Positions 1 to 9,325 of a stretch of 64,000 bases of DNA are shown one piece after another. The notes beneath the pieces were generated by a model that saw only the letters and a program-made list of their open reading frames with translations, had not been told where the DNA came from and did not search any database. Where the stretch lies: positions 2,480,001 through 2,544,000 of the forward strand of contig JAESUZ010001735.1 of NCBI GenBank assembly GCA_017311185.1. The letters run 5' to 3'. The number at the start of each line of letters is the position of its first letter. Within the stretch, counting starts at the first letter, position 1. A program made the translations under genes and the position numbers. The DNA comes from Proteles cristata cristata (Eukaryota > Chordata > Mammalia > Carnivora > Hyaenidae).

Positions 1-300
1 TCCTGTTTGGGATGCTAGTGTGATGGCTGGAGCTGTGGCAGCCACCTTGAGACCATGGGAGGAAAACCGTGATGAATGAAAGCCAACAAGATAAGAATGG
101 CTGGGCGTAGGACTTTAATGCTATTGCTAAGCTGCTGCACCAGTCTGAGACTGCTTGCCTCTGGTCTTATTTTAGTTACCAATGAATATCATTTTGGTTT
201 AAGGCACTCCTTGTAGACAGAAGTGTTCTTACCTGATAGATAATCCCAGAGTCCATCCTTCCAATAAATGCAGGCCTTTGTTCTCCTACTGGGTCATTTT
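1..300 (+). repeat. Ancient interspersed repeat fragment (family not assigned)
   Basis: The opening bases (gatggctggagctgtggcagcc, then an accatggga block and aacaagataagaa) resemble the middle of a common mammalian dispersed repeat that normally reads gatggctggagc...agcagccatcttggaccatgagg...caacaagatagaag. I am not sure of its family name. The right part after about 190 is too diverged to place. Related fragments lie at 6590-7075 and 45490-45780. Confidence 0.45.
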
Positions 301-369
301 CCTTTATAGCCCAAACTTTGATTTTCTCTGAAAAATCTAAATTTCAAACAATGATTTTCCTATGTTCCT

Positions 370-530
370 TCCCATAAATATCTGCTGAGTACTGTCTACA
401 CGTCAGACATTCCTCTGGGCATTGCGGTAGGACAAGGGGAAAAAAGCAAAGTCTCTGTTCTTACGGAACTTGCCCTCTAGAGGCAGGAGACAGGAAACAA
501 AGCACAGAAGCAGGTCAGGGAGTGCCTGGT
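370..530 (-). repeat. L2 LINE 3' end fragment
   Basis: The text ctgctgagtactgtctacacgtcagacattc, then gcattgcggtagga and cttacggaacttgccctctag, matches the reversed L2 3' end (ttattgagcacctactatgtgccaggcac ... ccctcatggagcttaca). It is old and diverged and carries no coding capacity. Confidence 0.6.
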
Positions 531-603
531 GCCGCCCAGAAGACAGAAGGGAAACAGCAACTTGAGAGGGAGAGAGAGACGATCCAAAGAAAGGAGACGA
601 TCC

Positions 604-847
604 GGGGCGCCTGGGTGGCTTAGTCGGTTAAGCGTCCGACTTTCGCTTAGATCATGATCTCGCGGTTCGTGGGTTCGAGCCCCGTGTCAGGCTCTGTGCT
701 GACTGCCAGCTCAGAGCCTGGAGCCTGTTTCAGCCTGTGACTCCCTCTCTCTCTGACCCTCCCCTGCTCACGCTGTCTCTCTCTCTCTCCCCTAAAAATA
801 AATAAAACATTAAAAAAAAAAAACATTAAAAAAAAAAAAAAAAAAAG
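604..847 (+). mobile_element. Felid tRNA-Lys SINE (SINEC_Fc-like), full length, young
   Basis: Head gggcgcctgggtggcttagtcgg, pol III B-box ggttcgagcccc, TC-rich body and a long A-rich tail. It belongs to the subtype with cgcttag in the head, tgactgccagctc in the body and a ...ctaaaaataaataaa tail. A perfect 18-bp target-site duplication (aaagaaaggagacgatcc) lies at 586-603 and 848-865, so the insertion is recent and complete. It sits in a GA-rich stretch. Confidence 0.95.
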
Positions 848-866
848 AAAGAAAGGAGACGATCCG

Positions 867-1210
867 AAGGAAGGGAATTCCGTCAGACAGAGGAAAGAAA
901 TGACAGGTTCAGTCCCTACTTATGCTCTAGGTCCAGCAAGGAGACAGCTGGGGGGGGGAGGGGGGGCGCGGACGGGGCAGGGAAGGGGAGGGGTCCAGAG
1001 TTGGGTTCCTAGAAGCAGGGAGGACTTGGAAGCTACAGGGAGAAGTTCTCTGCGGACGTGGGAGCTATGCATTGGTCATCGCTGGTTCCTACTCCCCCTC
1101 CCGCAGGCACCTGCTCTCACTTCCCTGTCATCCCTACCTCACCTCTGCTTCCCTTGCTCACTCCCTGCCAACCCGAGTGCCTGACCCACAACTGACGAAC
1201 AAACCAAAAA
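867..1210. other. Non-repeat stretch with a G-run cluster
   Basis: I recognise no repeat or gene. Positions 950-996 carry five or more G runs (several of 4-9 G) on the plus strand, a sequence able to form a G-quadruplex. The 94-codon open frame starting at 900 runs through these G runs and has no recognisable domain. Confidence 0.5.
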
Positions 1211-1214
1211 ACCT

Positions 1215-1385
1215 TACTTATGGAATGTGTGGACGAGCGCTTGGTTTATAGAAGGCCAACCAGTGAAATCAAGTCCACTTGCTATCCTGTGACTCTGGGC
1301 CAGATTGACCACGTCTCTATGCCTCTGTCTCCTCGCCTGTAATGGGGCCTGTGTCCTTCCCTGTAGGGACCATTGTCGTAATCCC
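1215..1385 (+). repeat. MIR SINE fragment
   Basis: Contains the MIR core in plus orientation: tgtgactctgggccagattgacc, tatgcctctgtctcctcgcctgtaatggggcc. Approximate boundaries; strongly diverged. Confidence 0.65.
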
Positions 1386-1422
1386 CTTTAGCATTTTTGT
1401 AAGAATGCAAGAGTCATGACAG

Positions 1423-1571
1423 AGCACCTGGGTGGCTCAGTCGGTTAAGCGTCTGACTTCGGCTGGGGTCATGATCTCGTGGGTCATGAGTTTGAGCCCC
1501 GCATTATGCTCGCAGCACAGAGCCTATTGCAAATCCTCTATCCCAACCCCTCTCAAAAATAAATATTTAAA
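1423..1571 (+). mobile_element. Felid tRNA-Lys SINE, older and shortened
   Basis: Head agcacctgggtggctcagtcgg is intact, but the body between the B-box region and the tail is deleted and diverged. The tail (ctcaaaaataaatatttaaa) was the target of the next SINE. No clear target-site duplication is visible. Confidence 0.85.
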
Positions 1572-1572
1572 G

Positions 1573-1808
1573 GGGCGCCTGGGTGGCTCAGTCGGTTAAG
1601 TGGCTGACTTCATCTCAGGTCATGATCTTCCTGTCCCTGGGTTTGAGCCCCGTGTCGGGCTCTGTGCTGACAGCTCAGAGCCTGGAGCCTGCTTTGGATT
1701 CTGATTCCCTCTCTCTCTGCCCCTGCCCTGCTCAAGCTCTGTCTCTCTCTGTCTCAAAAATAAAATAAACATTAAAAAAGAAATTTAAAAAAATAAAAAA
1801 TAAAAAAT
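1573..1808 (+). mobile_element. Felid tRNA-Lys SINE inserted in the tail of the preceding SINE
   Basis: Complete head, B-box, TC-rich body and A-rich tail. The preceding SINE tail, aaataaatatttaaag, is repeated at about 1809-1824 and acts as the target-site duplication. The copy therefore landed in the A-rich tail of the element at 1423, a usual preference for L1-driven insertion. Confidence 0.9.
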
Positions 1809-1849
1809 AAATAAATATTTAAAGAAAAAGGAAAAGCTATAGGTACCAT

Positions 1850-1985
1850 CCCAGATGTCCACAACCCTATGAAATGGGTCCTCTGATATCCCCATTTTAC
1901 GGAGGACGAAACTGAAGCACCCAGCGCTTTAGTCATGTGCCCAAGGTCCCCCAGCTGCTAAGCGGGGGAGTCAGAATTGGAATTA
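1850..1985 (-). repeat. MIR SINE fragment, reversed
   Basis: Reads as the complement of MIR: ccccattttacggaggacgaaactgaagc, then gtgcccaaggtcccccagctgctaag. Approximate boundaries. Confidence 0.75.
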
Positions 1986-2389
1986 CCATGCGCGGGGGCG
2001 CGGGGTGGCCTTCACAACCGTTACCGCGGAGATGGAGCGCGTGAACCCAGGGCAAGCTTAACAAACACCAAGCAAGTGGCAGCTGGGACTGTGTTGGTGA
2101 TGCTGTTTATTGGTGTGATTATCAGTTACCAGGCCTACTGAGCCAGCCGGCCCAGGTGACCGATGCTGTGTAACAGGACGGGTGAGATCCATCCCATATT
2201 GGAGCTCAGAACAAAGAAAGCAGAGGGAGGTCGGCCTGCCTTGTGAGACACCCGTATGCACCTCCCCGGGGCCCCGCGTGGCTTGGGGTGGGGGGCGGCT
2301 GTGGGCAGAGAGGCACAGGGGAGACGAGGACCCTCACCTCCGCCCCGGGCCTCAGGAGCCAGCAAACCGCACGCCCCCAGCTGAGGAAT

Positions 2390-2830
2390 CACATAACCAT
2401 GGCAGCTGTCCAGAGCAGACGAGGCCCGCACCTGTTTGCAATGTAATTTAGCTATTATCCGCCTTCCCATCCAGCTGAAATTCAAAGACCAAAGAATGGG
2501 GGACGGAGGGAGGGGCTGCATGAGGGGGGGCTTAGGAAGTCGGAGAGGTAAGACGATCGAATGTCCTAAATTGCCTGCACTTTAATGCCTTATATAAAAA
2601 TTTCCTGTAATGCATGTTACCATAAATAAGGGATCGCCGAACAAGCCCCGAGCGGGGTGGCATTTTAGGGGAACTCTCCCCCAGGGAACGCATGGAGCCG
2701 GCCTGGTTGAGTCCCGCCTCTGCAATGATCCCCTTGTAAAATGTCCGGCCCCCACGGCCCACGTTGACTGCGATGAGCACAGCTCTCTTGTGTTCTTTGA
2801 ACTGCACCATCTAGGACCCGCCGCTCCCTG
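2390..2830. promoter_or_regulatory. Candidate conserved noncoding block (possible enhancer)
   Basis: No repeat is recognisable for over 400 bases, in a window where repeats are dense. The base composition is balanced, with AT-rich runs beside E-box cores: CAGCTG at 2403 and CACCTG at 2429, followed by caatgtaatttagctatt. A second AT-rich core lies at 2575-2630. Open frames here have no domain support. Conservation cannot be measured from one sequence, so the enhancer idea is inference only. Confidence 0.3.
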
Positions 2831-3180
2831 AAGGACTGAGTCCCATCCACCCCCCATCTCTGCTTACAGAGATGTTGGTGGGGGTGGGGGGGCCAGGGAG
2901 AGGGTCTCTTGATCCCCGGGATACTCTCTATCCAGCCCCACCCCCCCCCCCATTCCAAATCCAAATCAACCTGTCAGGGCTGGCAGAGACCGACAGCATA
3001 ATCCCCAATCCTGGCCCCAAGGAACCGAGCCAGATATTGGGGTCACTGGGGCACACTTTGACAGTTCTTAAGGGAAAGTTTGCAGGATGCACCTGGACAA
3101 TTGGTCCCAGTTTCTCTGGAGGGGAGAAAATGGAAGAGGCAGTTTCTTCGTTGATAAGATTCAGATTCAAGTGGCGGTTT
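2831..3180. other. Non-repeat stretch with G and C runs
   Basis: No gene or repeat recognised. G runs at 2876-2905 and C runs at 2937-2952 lie close together on the plus strand and could pair or form quadruplex-type structures. Confidence 0.4.
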
Positions 3181-3445
3181 ATCATGCATCTGCTGAGCAC
3201 CTAAGAATTGTGCTAGGCTACTCTGGGTATGGCGGCGGCGGCAGCGGCGGTGGCTGAGGGGGAGAGAAAGCAGAAAGAGCCAACCCTCGCAGAGCATTCG
3301 CTGCATGCCGTTGGCACGGACTGCATCACTGGATCTCAGAGCAAGACATTCCCTAAGAGCCAGATACCATTATCCCTATTTTATAGACAGGAATTACAAC
3401 AGTCAGTAGCTCACCCAAGGTCACACTCTTCATGGCTTTGACTTC
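3181..3445 (-). repeat. MIR SINE, reversed, with a GGC run inside
   Basis: Reversed MIR: atgcatctgctgagcacc at the left and tccctattttatagacaggaattacaac plus gctcacccaaggtcacac at the right. A short impure GGC repeat (3231-3250) interrupts it. The 70-codon frame over the GGC run is an artefact of the repeat. Confidence 0.65.
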
Positions 3446-4215
3446 ATTTTTGTGCCAAGCTTGGGAAGCCAATAATCTCATCACTATTTCTTGCCAAAGA
3501 GGCAGAGGTGAAGACACATCAAGTGAGCGAATCGGGCCCACAGTTACAGACCGAGCGTCTCTCGCGTGCCAGCCCGGGTTCTGGAACTTGCAGTTAAGTC
3601 AGCCACACAAGGGACAAGGGCCCTTGCCTCCAGGAGCATGAATTCTAACTGACATTCCTCTGAGAAAGGATTTAAACACAGAGCCCTTCTCCAGAGGTGT
3701 CTGAATGACACTAGTTTGGGAAGGGGCGGTCCGTAGCGGTAGAGAAGGGCCTTCAGGGTACCTCACCCCTGCCCCGGGGTGAAAGTTTTCTGCCAACGCT
3801 CTGAGTTCCCTGCTGTACTCAGCCCTCCCCTCGGCTGCAGTGAGGTGATACCCAGGCTCAGTGACAGGCGCACCCTGACGTACCAGGGACAGTGGGATGG
3901 GCGGCCAGAGTTTCTTCGACGGCAGGTGTGCGCAGGGAAGCCCGGGGCATTGGGAGGAGGGCTCACCCCTGCGCAGGAGCGGACTTCCTGGGGCAGGTGT
4001 ACCGCATGCCTCCACCTGCCCACACCTCTCTCCCAAGCCCTTACTTAGCACGTGCGGCCGGCGCTGCCGAGACACCATAGTGGGCAGACCTGGCGCTCAG
4101 GACGCTCCCGGCCACGGTTTCAGGTCCCTGTTCTTTGTCACACCCTTTCCTGGCGGTGTGCAGAAGTGGCTACGTGTCTGCACTTCGCCATCAAAGCGCC
4201 GCGTTTAAAACCCTG
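3446..4215. other. Mostly non-repeat stretch
   Basis: I see no supported gene. Around 3595-3660 a weak resemblance to reversed L2 (caagggcccttgcctccaggagc) suggests an old fragment. The remainder to 4215 is GC-moderate unique sequence. The 159-codon minus-strand frame at 3599-4078 has no recognisable domain and its composition fits chance. Confidence 0.4.
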
Positions 4216-4219
4216 ACTC

Positions 4220-4365
4220 TGTTCAATTCCAGACGTGGGACCAAGGCCGATCACCTCTCTCTCAACTTCTGCTTCCTCATACGTAAGATGAGATGAATGA
4301 CACGTCTACGTCCCGGGGCTAACACGGGGCTTCATGGAGATAAAACAAAGCACGGGGCCTGGGTT
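4220..4365 (+). repeat. MIR SINE fragment
   Basis: Plus-strand MIR order: gatcacctctctctcaacttctgcttcctc, a gtaagatgagatgaatga segment, then a 3' part ending acaaagcacggggcctgg. Diverged. Confidence 0.65.
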
Positions 4366-4559
4366 GGATTTTGTTCGCAAGTTTTAGTTCTACTGTCACC
4401 ATCAACCAAGAGAGAGAAGGGCAGGGTGGGCGTGACGGAATCTTTGTTTCCCGACTGCCATCGTGTAGCTCTGGCTTCCTCCCCCCACACACACACACTG
4501 TGACATGCCTCATTACTGTCACTGAGGGGCCATGATACTGAGACATAGGTTATTAAACA

Positions 4560-4655
4560 ATAGCAATGACAACAGTAATAATACCGGCTATAATGACTGA
4601 GCACTCGATAGACATCCGTGCCTGTGCCAAGCTTTGCTGAATGTCTTGCTGCTCA
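4560..4655 (-). repeat. MIR SINE fragment, reversed
   Basis: The segment aatgactgagcactcgatagacatcc followed by gtgccaagctttgctga resembles the reversed MIR end (attgagcgcttactatgtgccaggcac). Short and diverged. Confidence 0.5.
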
Positions 4656-4659
4656 AAAT

Positions 4660-5060
4660 ATGAGCTGCTCAGACCAGCAGCATGGGCATCTCCTGGGAGC
4701 TGGTTAGAAATGCAGACCCTCGCGGGGCGCCTGGGTGGCTCATTCGGTTAAGCATCCGACTTCGGCTCAGGTCACGATCTCACGGTTCGTGGGTTCGAGC
4801 CCCATGTGGGGGCTTTGTGCTGACGGCTCAGAGCCTGGAGCCTGCTTCGGATTCTGTGTCTCCCTCTCTCTCTGACCCTCCCCTGCTCATGCTGTCTCTC
4901 TCTCACTCAGAAATAAATAAAATGTTAAAAAAAAAATTAAAAAAAAAAAAGAAATGCAGACCCTCAGTTCCCAGGGCAAACCTATGTCCCCAAGCTGCGT
5001 GGAGATGGAAGTTTCCAAGCACTTCAGCAATCTGGGAACCCAGGCGGCAGACAAGGGCAG
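4660..5060. repeat. MER5A-type hAT-Charlie DNA transposon fossil, split by a SINE
   Basis: Left part ctcagaccagcagcatgggc, then gggagctggttagaaatgcaga, matches the nonautonomous MER5A-type element (ggaccagcagcatcagcatcacctggg...gttagaaatgca). It resumes after the SINE at 4724. The right end is poorly defined. Strand is not assigned because the element is nearly palindromic. Confidence 0.65.
4724..4949 (+). mobile_element. Felid tRNA-Lys SINE, full length, inside a MER5A-type fossil
   Basis: Complete head, B-box (ggttcgagcccc), TC-rich body and A-rich tail. The 16-bp target-site duplication agaaatgcagaccctc is perfect (4706-4721 and 4950-4965). The TSD is MER5A-type sequence, which shows the order of insertion. 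Confidence 0.95.
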
Positions 5061-5204
5061 CCTGCTTGCAAAGATACAGGAGGGAAAGAATGAAGGGGAG
5101 AGAGCGCACAGCAGTGATGGGGGGGAGGCGGGGGTGCAGAGCAAACACAAGTATCATTGCAGTGGGCCAGAACCTTCCACATAGAAGCAAAATGGGGGAG
5201 GGGG

Positions 5205-5413
5205 GGCGGGCACCTGGGCGGCTCAGTCTGTTGAGCATCTAACTCTCGATTTCTGCTCAGGTTATGATCTTGCGGTTCGTGAGATCGAGCCCCACTTCGG
5301 GCTCTATGCTGCCGGAGCAGAGTCTGCTTGAGATTCTCTCTCTCCCTCCCCCCCTCGCCTCTCTCTTCCCTCCCCCCCAAATAAATAAATAAGCATTAAC
5401 AAACTTTTTAAAA
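5205..5413 (+). mobile_element. Carnivore tRNA-Lys SINE, older subtype
   Basis: Head gggcacctgggcggctcagtc with the older aactctcgatttctgctcagg arm, degenerate B-box (gagatcgagcccc) and ttgagattctctctctcc body. A 13-bp target-site duplication agaagcaaaatgg is found at 5183-5195 and 5414-5426, so the insertion is intact despite divergence. Confidence 0.9.
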
Positions 5414-5426
5414 AGAAGCAAAATGG

Positions 5427-5734
5427 AGAAAAGAGAATGCATCGAGCACAGTCGGCTCAACGGCAAAGAGGGAATTCAGTCTATGGAGCTGTAGGTAGCC
5501 ATGTGCATTTTCGAGTAACCTGCATTTTCAAAAATAACTGTGCTAGTGATCCCGGCTTGGGGACCCTCAGCTACTTAGTTACTCCTCCTGCCGGGCCTTC
5601 GACAAGAAACACCTTTCCTATGCCTGCGAGCTCTGTTGCTGCGGACCAAGGAGGAAGAACACGGCACTTGGCTCTCGGCGGCTCGCGGGCCGGTGTTCAG
5701 GGCTGTCTGGTTCACAGCTGTATCTCCAGCACAT
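5427..5734. other. Non-repeat stretch
   Basis: No gene or repeat recognised. The 99-codon plus frame at 5437 has no domain and partly reflects simple composition. Confidence 0.4.
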
Positions 5735-5790
5735 GAGACAGTGCCCCGTGCATAGTAGGTGCTCAATCAATATTTGAGAGAGTAATCAGG
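5735..5790 (+). repeat. MIR or L2 3' end scrap
   Basis: The phrase gacagtgccccgtgcatagtaggtgctcaatcaatatttg is the shared 3' end of MIR/L2 (cagtgcctggcacatagtaggtgctcaataaatatttg) in plus orientation. Confidence 0.75.
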
Positions 5791-5945
5791 GACGCCCCAA
5801 ACTCACAAAAACGGAGCTGTCCCTGAGAAGTGCTATTCCGCAAGTAAGCCAGACTCAAATCAGCACGTTGCTGGACGATCAAAATAATTTATAGCAGCTG
5901 TTTGCAACTGCAGCTCATGAACAAAAAAGGTCAGGCTCCCTCAGT

Positions 5946-5996
<51 letters not shown>

Positions 5997-6589
5997 TGCC
6001 TGACACACAGCAGATTTTTTCTCTATACGCAGTGCTAATAATTACAGCCGTGCGATGATAATAATGGCCAATGAGATATTGGAAATCGTGTTTTCCAGTT
6101 TCTTGATTACTTCACATTCTAAACACTCACACGGGAGGAGAGGTGCTTGCAGGGAGCGTTGTTGGGGTGAACCCTGAGCCACCCCCTTTCTCCCACGTGG
6201 AATAATCTGTATGAAGCAGGGCAATTCTTGCCAATCCCCAACTGGCTTCATTAGCCTTCAGAAATCGGAGAAACCTGTTCCTTGAGAAAAGCCAGGCTGG
6301 CCCGAGCCCCGAGGGCTCTGCAGGACTCAGTGTGATGCTCTCTTCTCATCCTGAGAGGCAGGCTGCCCTTTTAACCAGTCCTTCATCTTAGGGGCCTGCA
6401 GCGGGGACAGTTGACATCCCTTTCTGCCAATCCTTCTCGTGCAGGGGCTCTGAGAAGGAAAGCCTCTCGGATCTAGTCTAAACTGCATGAACCTCCTGGT
6501 TGGCCATTCCAGTTGCCAGTAGTCTCTTGTTTACCATTGTGGATGGCAGCGTGGAAAGAAGAGAGAGAGGAAACGGAGCGGAGGGAGGA
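5791..6589. other. Non-repeat stretch around a CA microsatellite
   Basis: Apart from the CA tract at 5948-5994 I recognise no repeat or gene. The region 6020-6260 (ctaataattacagccgtgcgatg, gatattggaaatcgtg) is AT-balanced and could be conserved noncoding sequence, but nothing decides this. Confidence 0.35.
5948..5994. repeat. (AC)n microsatellite, about 23 units
   Basis: Uninterrupted AC dinucleotide tract of 47 bases. A pure tract of this length is usually length-polymorphic. Confidence 0.98.
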
Positions 6590-7075
6590 AGGATCTCCGA
6601 TTAATTCACACTCTTTGCTTAGCTGGCTCTAGAGCTCAGAAAACTACATTTCCCAAGCTCCTTTGCCCTCTGGGTGGGTTTGGCCAATGGGCAGCCTTTC
6701 TGGGAAATGGTAGCGTGGGAGGAGAATGCTGGGTACTTCTCCTCTCTCAGTGACTGGCTCTCTTCTGTGACTCAGACTCTTACCAGACAACCTCCTCCTC
6801 CATGACCCCAGCGCCTACCGAGTGGCCCTCACCCTGGTTCTAACTCATTCCAGAGTCCTGACTTCTGGTAATCTCTCCTCCTTCGGTTTCTCCAGACTTA
6901 TGGGCTCTTCGATGCCTCTAGTCTCAGTGACATCAACATCCCTCGTTCCAGAGCCTTCTCTATCTACCATGTGACCAATTCCCTGTATTAAGTTCCCTCT
7001 ACTGGGAAATCCTAGGGTGCTTTGCTTTGTTTCATTGTTTTCTTAGCTAGATCCTGACTAGTGTGAATGGTCTCA
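6590..7075 (+). repeat. Ancient interspersed repeat (family not assigned)
   Basis: Contains actacatttcccaagctcctttgccctc, a gtttggccaatgggcagc segment and an end resembling tcctgactagtgtg. This order (actacatttcccagcctccctt...ccaatgggatgtgag) recurs at 45545-45640 in this window. I recognise the pattern as a common mammalian dispersed element but cannot name it with certainty. Confidence 0.45.
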
Positions 7076-7107
7076 TTAACCCAATTAAAAAAAATTTTAA
7101 ATATATA

Positions 7108-7323
7108 GGGGCACCTGGGTGGCTCAGTCGGTTAAGCGTCTGGCTTCGGCTCAGGTCATGATCTCACAGTTTGTGGGTTCGAGCCCCGGGTCAGGCTCTG
7201 TGCTGACAGCCAGCTCAGAGCCTGAAGCCTGTTTCAGATTCTGTATCTCCCTCTCTCTCTGACCCTCCCCTGCTCATGCTGTTTCTCTCTGACTCTCAAA
7301 AATAAATTAAAAAAACATTTAAA
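7108..7323 (+). mobile_element. Felid tRNA-Lys SINE, full length
   Basis: Head gggcacctgggtggctcagtcgg, B-box ggttcgagcccc, full body and an aaaaataaattaaaa tail. An A/T-rich duplication (attaaaaaaattttaaatatata) flanks it at about 7084-7107 and 7325-7348. It splits an L1 3' end. Confidence 0.92.
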
Positions 7324-7339
7324 AATTAAAAAAATTTTA

Positions 7340-7360
7340 AATATATATATATATATATAT
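7340..7360. repeat. (AT)n tract
   Basis: Ten AT units immediately after the SINE target duplication; the left copy has only three units (atatat), so the tract probably expanded after insertion. Confidence 0.9.
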
Positions 7361-7425
7361 CCTACTGTGTTGTACACCTTAAACTAATACAATATTATAT
7401 GTCGATTACATTCACTCAGATTGGG
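7361..7425 (+). repeat. L1 LINE 3' end fragment
   Basis: The segment ctgtgttgtacaccttaaactaatacaat then attatatgtcgattacattc matches the common L1 3' end (actgtacaccttgaaactaatacaatgttatatgtcaattatact). Confidence 0.7.
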
Positions 7426-7867
7426 GGGAAATTATGATGTGGAGAAGGCCCATCTTTATCTCTATTCTCCCTTCTTTTGACCCCCGTCTCCCCCTCCCCT
7501 GAGTGCCTCGCCTTCTCCCCACAGCACCCAACTCTGAACCTCCACCATTTTCCCTTCGAGTGAAACCTGTTCCCAGCTTTATGCCATTAGCTAACTCTTG
7601 CTAAAGTGTGAGCCACAAATGGCTCTCTTCTTTACCTCTTCCATGAATCTCTGCATGTGAACTGGGTGCCGACTCTTACCACAAAGGAGCAGAGCCCTCG
7701 GACAAACCCGAGAGATGGCCATAGGCGGAAGTTTCTGTCTGATACCTTTACAGAAAGCTTGGGGACAGAAGTCACGGCAGCCACCCGCAAAATGATGCCA
7801 AACTGCGTTCTGGGGATGGAGAGCCAGCGGAGTGTGAATGCGTTGGCTCACAAATGAACGTGCCCAG
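7426..7867. other. Non-repeat stretch
   Basis: No gene or repeat recognised. The 142-codon minus frame at 7591-8019 runs into a MER5A-type fossil and has no domain. Confidence 0.4.
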
Positions 7868-8006
7868 AAACCCCTGGGCAGTGGGTTGTTACCACACAGA
7901 TTGCTGGCTCCATGGCTGAGTTTCTGACTCAGTGGGTCTGGGGAGGGATCTGGCGAGCCAGGCTGAAGCTGTTGGTCTGGGGGCCACGCTCTGAGAACCA
8001 CTGATC
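7868..8006. repeat. MER5A-type hAT-Charlie fossil
   Basis: The sequence ttctgactcagtgggtctggggagggatctgg, then gctgttggtctgggggccacgctctgagaaccactg, is the reverse side of the MER5A-type consensus ending in the terminal inverted repeat tgagaaccactg. Confidence 0.8.
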
Positions 8007-8014
8007 CACATACT

Positions 8015-8145
8015 AACATGCACTTACTAAGGATTTATCACAGGACCTCAAACCTCTTAAACCCCTTTCAAATATTACATCTTTCAATCTTACAACAACG
8101 AAATGTGGAAACTGGGGTACAGAGAGGTTTCTCAAAAGTCTTCTA
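8015..8145 (-). repeat. MIR-like fragment, reversed
   Basis: Order acatgcacttactaaggatttatc, cttacaacaacgaaatgtgg, aaactggggtacagagaggtt agrees with reversed MIR (lower-identity copy). Confidence 0.55.
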
Positions 8146-8239
8146 GTTGGGCCACCTGCAGCTGGCAGAATCAGGCTTTGGGTCCAAGGGGCTCCCAAGA
8201 CTGGGATTCTGGGCCTCGTGCTTAGAGTCCAGGCTGGAG

Positions 8240-8385
8240 AAAATGGAGGGGCTGGGGTCTGGCTCTAGTTCCAGCTGTGTGATGCCAGGCAGGTCCCTGG
8301 GCCGATCTGTGCCTTGGTGCCCCTCTTTCTGCGCAAGGGGACCCTGACAGCACCCACCGCACAGTGTCCTCACCAGCATTTCCTG
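8240..8385 (+). repeat. MIR fragment
   Basis: Plus-strand MIR pattern: tagttccagctgtgtgatgccaggcagg, gatctgtgccttggtgcccctc, ending at gcacagtgtcctca. Diverged. Confidence 0.5.
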
Positions 8386-8569
8386 AGAGAATGTGGCGGC
8401 TGTGGATCCCTTGCTCTGGAATTCTGCCGCCATCCAGTTCGGCGCAGGCTCCCGGACTTGCTGATGGCTGGGAGGCGGCAGCTGCTTGTCCAGAGCGTGA
8501 CCCACTCGTCACCACACCGCCCAGCCACTGGGGCTGCTCTCACAGAAAGCCACAGACGGGCAGCCTAAA

Positions 8570-8855
8570 AGACAGGCACTATATAAGTGCATCTCACAGT
8601 CATGGAGGCTGGAATCCAAGGTCATGGTGCCAGTGGAGTCCGAGTCTGGTGAGAGCCGTGTCTTCCTGGCTTGCAGGGGGCCGCCCTCTTACAATGTCTT
8701 CACATATAGCCCCACACTGTGGCTCCCCACCCATGACTTCATCTCAGCTTCCCTCTCTCCCCAATGCCACCTCCTACACCATCATGGTGGCAGTTAGGGG
8801 TTTAGCCTATGAATGTGGGGGAGGTGGCAGGGGGAGACACATTCAGTTCACCCCA
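8570..8855 (+). repeat. Ancient interspersed repeat (family not assigned)
   Basis: Matches in order a common mammalian dispersed repeat: ctcacagtcatggaggctggaa, ccgagtctggtgagagccgtgtc, ttcctggcttgcagggggccgcc, a tgacttcatctcagc segment, then ggggtttagcctatgaatg and cacattcagttcacc. The 199-codon frame across it is not a gene. Confidence 0.6.
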
Positions 8856-8902
8856 TACCCCTGTGTTCTTCCTTGCTTCCCTGCCTTCTACATTCTGATT
8901 CC

Positions 8903-8908
<6 letters not shown>

Positions 8909-8933
<25 letters not shown>

Positions 8934-8950
8934 GCACGCACGCACACACC
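8909..8950. repeat. (CA)n/(CACG)n microsatellite
   Basis: CA tract grading into cacgcacgcacgcacac; alternating purine-pyrimidine throughout. Confidence 0.95.
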
Positions 8951-9019
8951 CGCCCCCACATAAACTACCGATGTCCATGTCCAGATTTCAAGATTTGCTT
9001 TGGGGGAAACTCACATGAA

Positions 9020-9090
9020 GATAAATGAGGCATACAGACTGTATAAACTACTTAGCACAGTGCCTGGCATGCCTTGTAATTTAAAAATAT
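9020..9090 (+). repeat. MIR 3' end
   Basis: The segment aactacttagcacagtgcctggcatgcc is a plus-strand MIR 3' end. Confidence 0.65.
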
Positions 9091-9097
9091 ATATATT

Positions 9098-9230
9098 GGG
9101 GCACCTGGGTGGCTCAGGGGACTGAGCATCTGACTTCAGGTCAGGTCATGATCTTGCGGTTCATGAGTTTGAGTTCCGCACTGGGCTTGCTGCTATCAGC
9201 TCAGAGCTGGATTCAGAACCTCTGTTCACA

Positions 9231-9273
<43 letters not shown>

Positions 9274-9325
9274 GCCCTTCCCTTGCTCATGCTCTCTCTC
9301 AAAAAAATAAATAAATAAAACATTT
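9098..9325 (+). mobile_element. Felid tRNA-Lys SINE with an internal CA expansion
   Basis: Head gggcacctgggtggctcagg and a diverged B-box (catgagtttgagttcc). The body is interrupted by a CA microsatellite at 9227-9271, then the normal end cttgctcatgctctctctcaaaaaaataaataaataaa. The CA tract replaces the usual ctgcttcggattctg segment. Confidence 0.9.
9227..9271. repeat. (CA)n microsatellite inside a SINE
   Basis: About 20 CA units with one CG interruption near the left end, lying within the SINE body. Confidence 0.95.

Noticed and set aside
3225..3260. GGC run as a possible CpG island or coding Ala/Gly repeat
   Set aside because: Only about 20 bases long, surrounded by MIR sequence, with no CpG-rich flanks.
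4682..5242. 186-codon plus-strand open frame
   Set aside because: Spans a full SINE with its A-rich tail (Lys run).
8364..8963. 199-codon plus-strand open frame
   Set aside because: Runs through an ancient dispersed repeat and ends in a CA microsatellite (His-Thr repeats).
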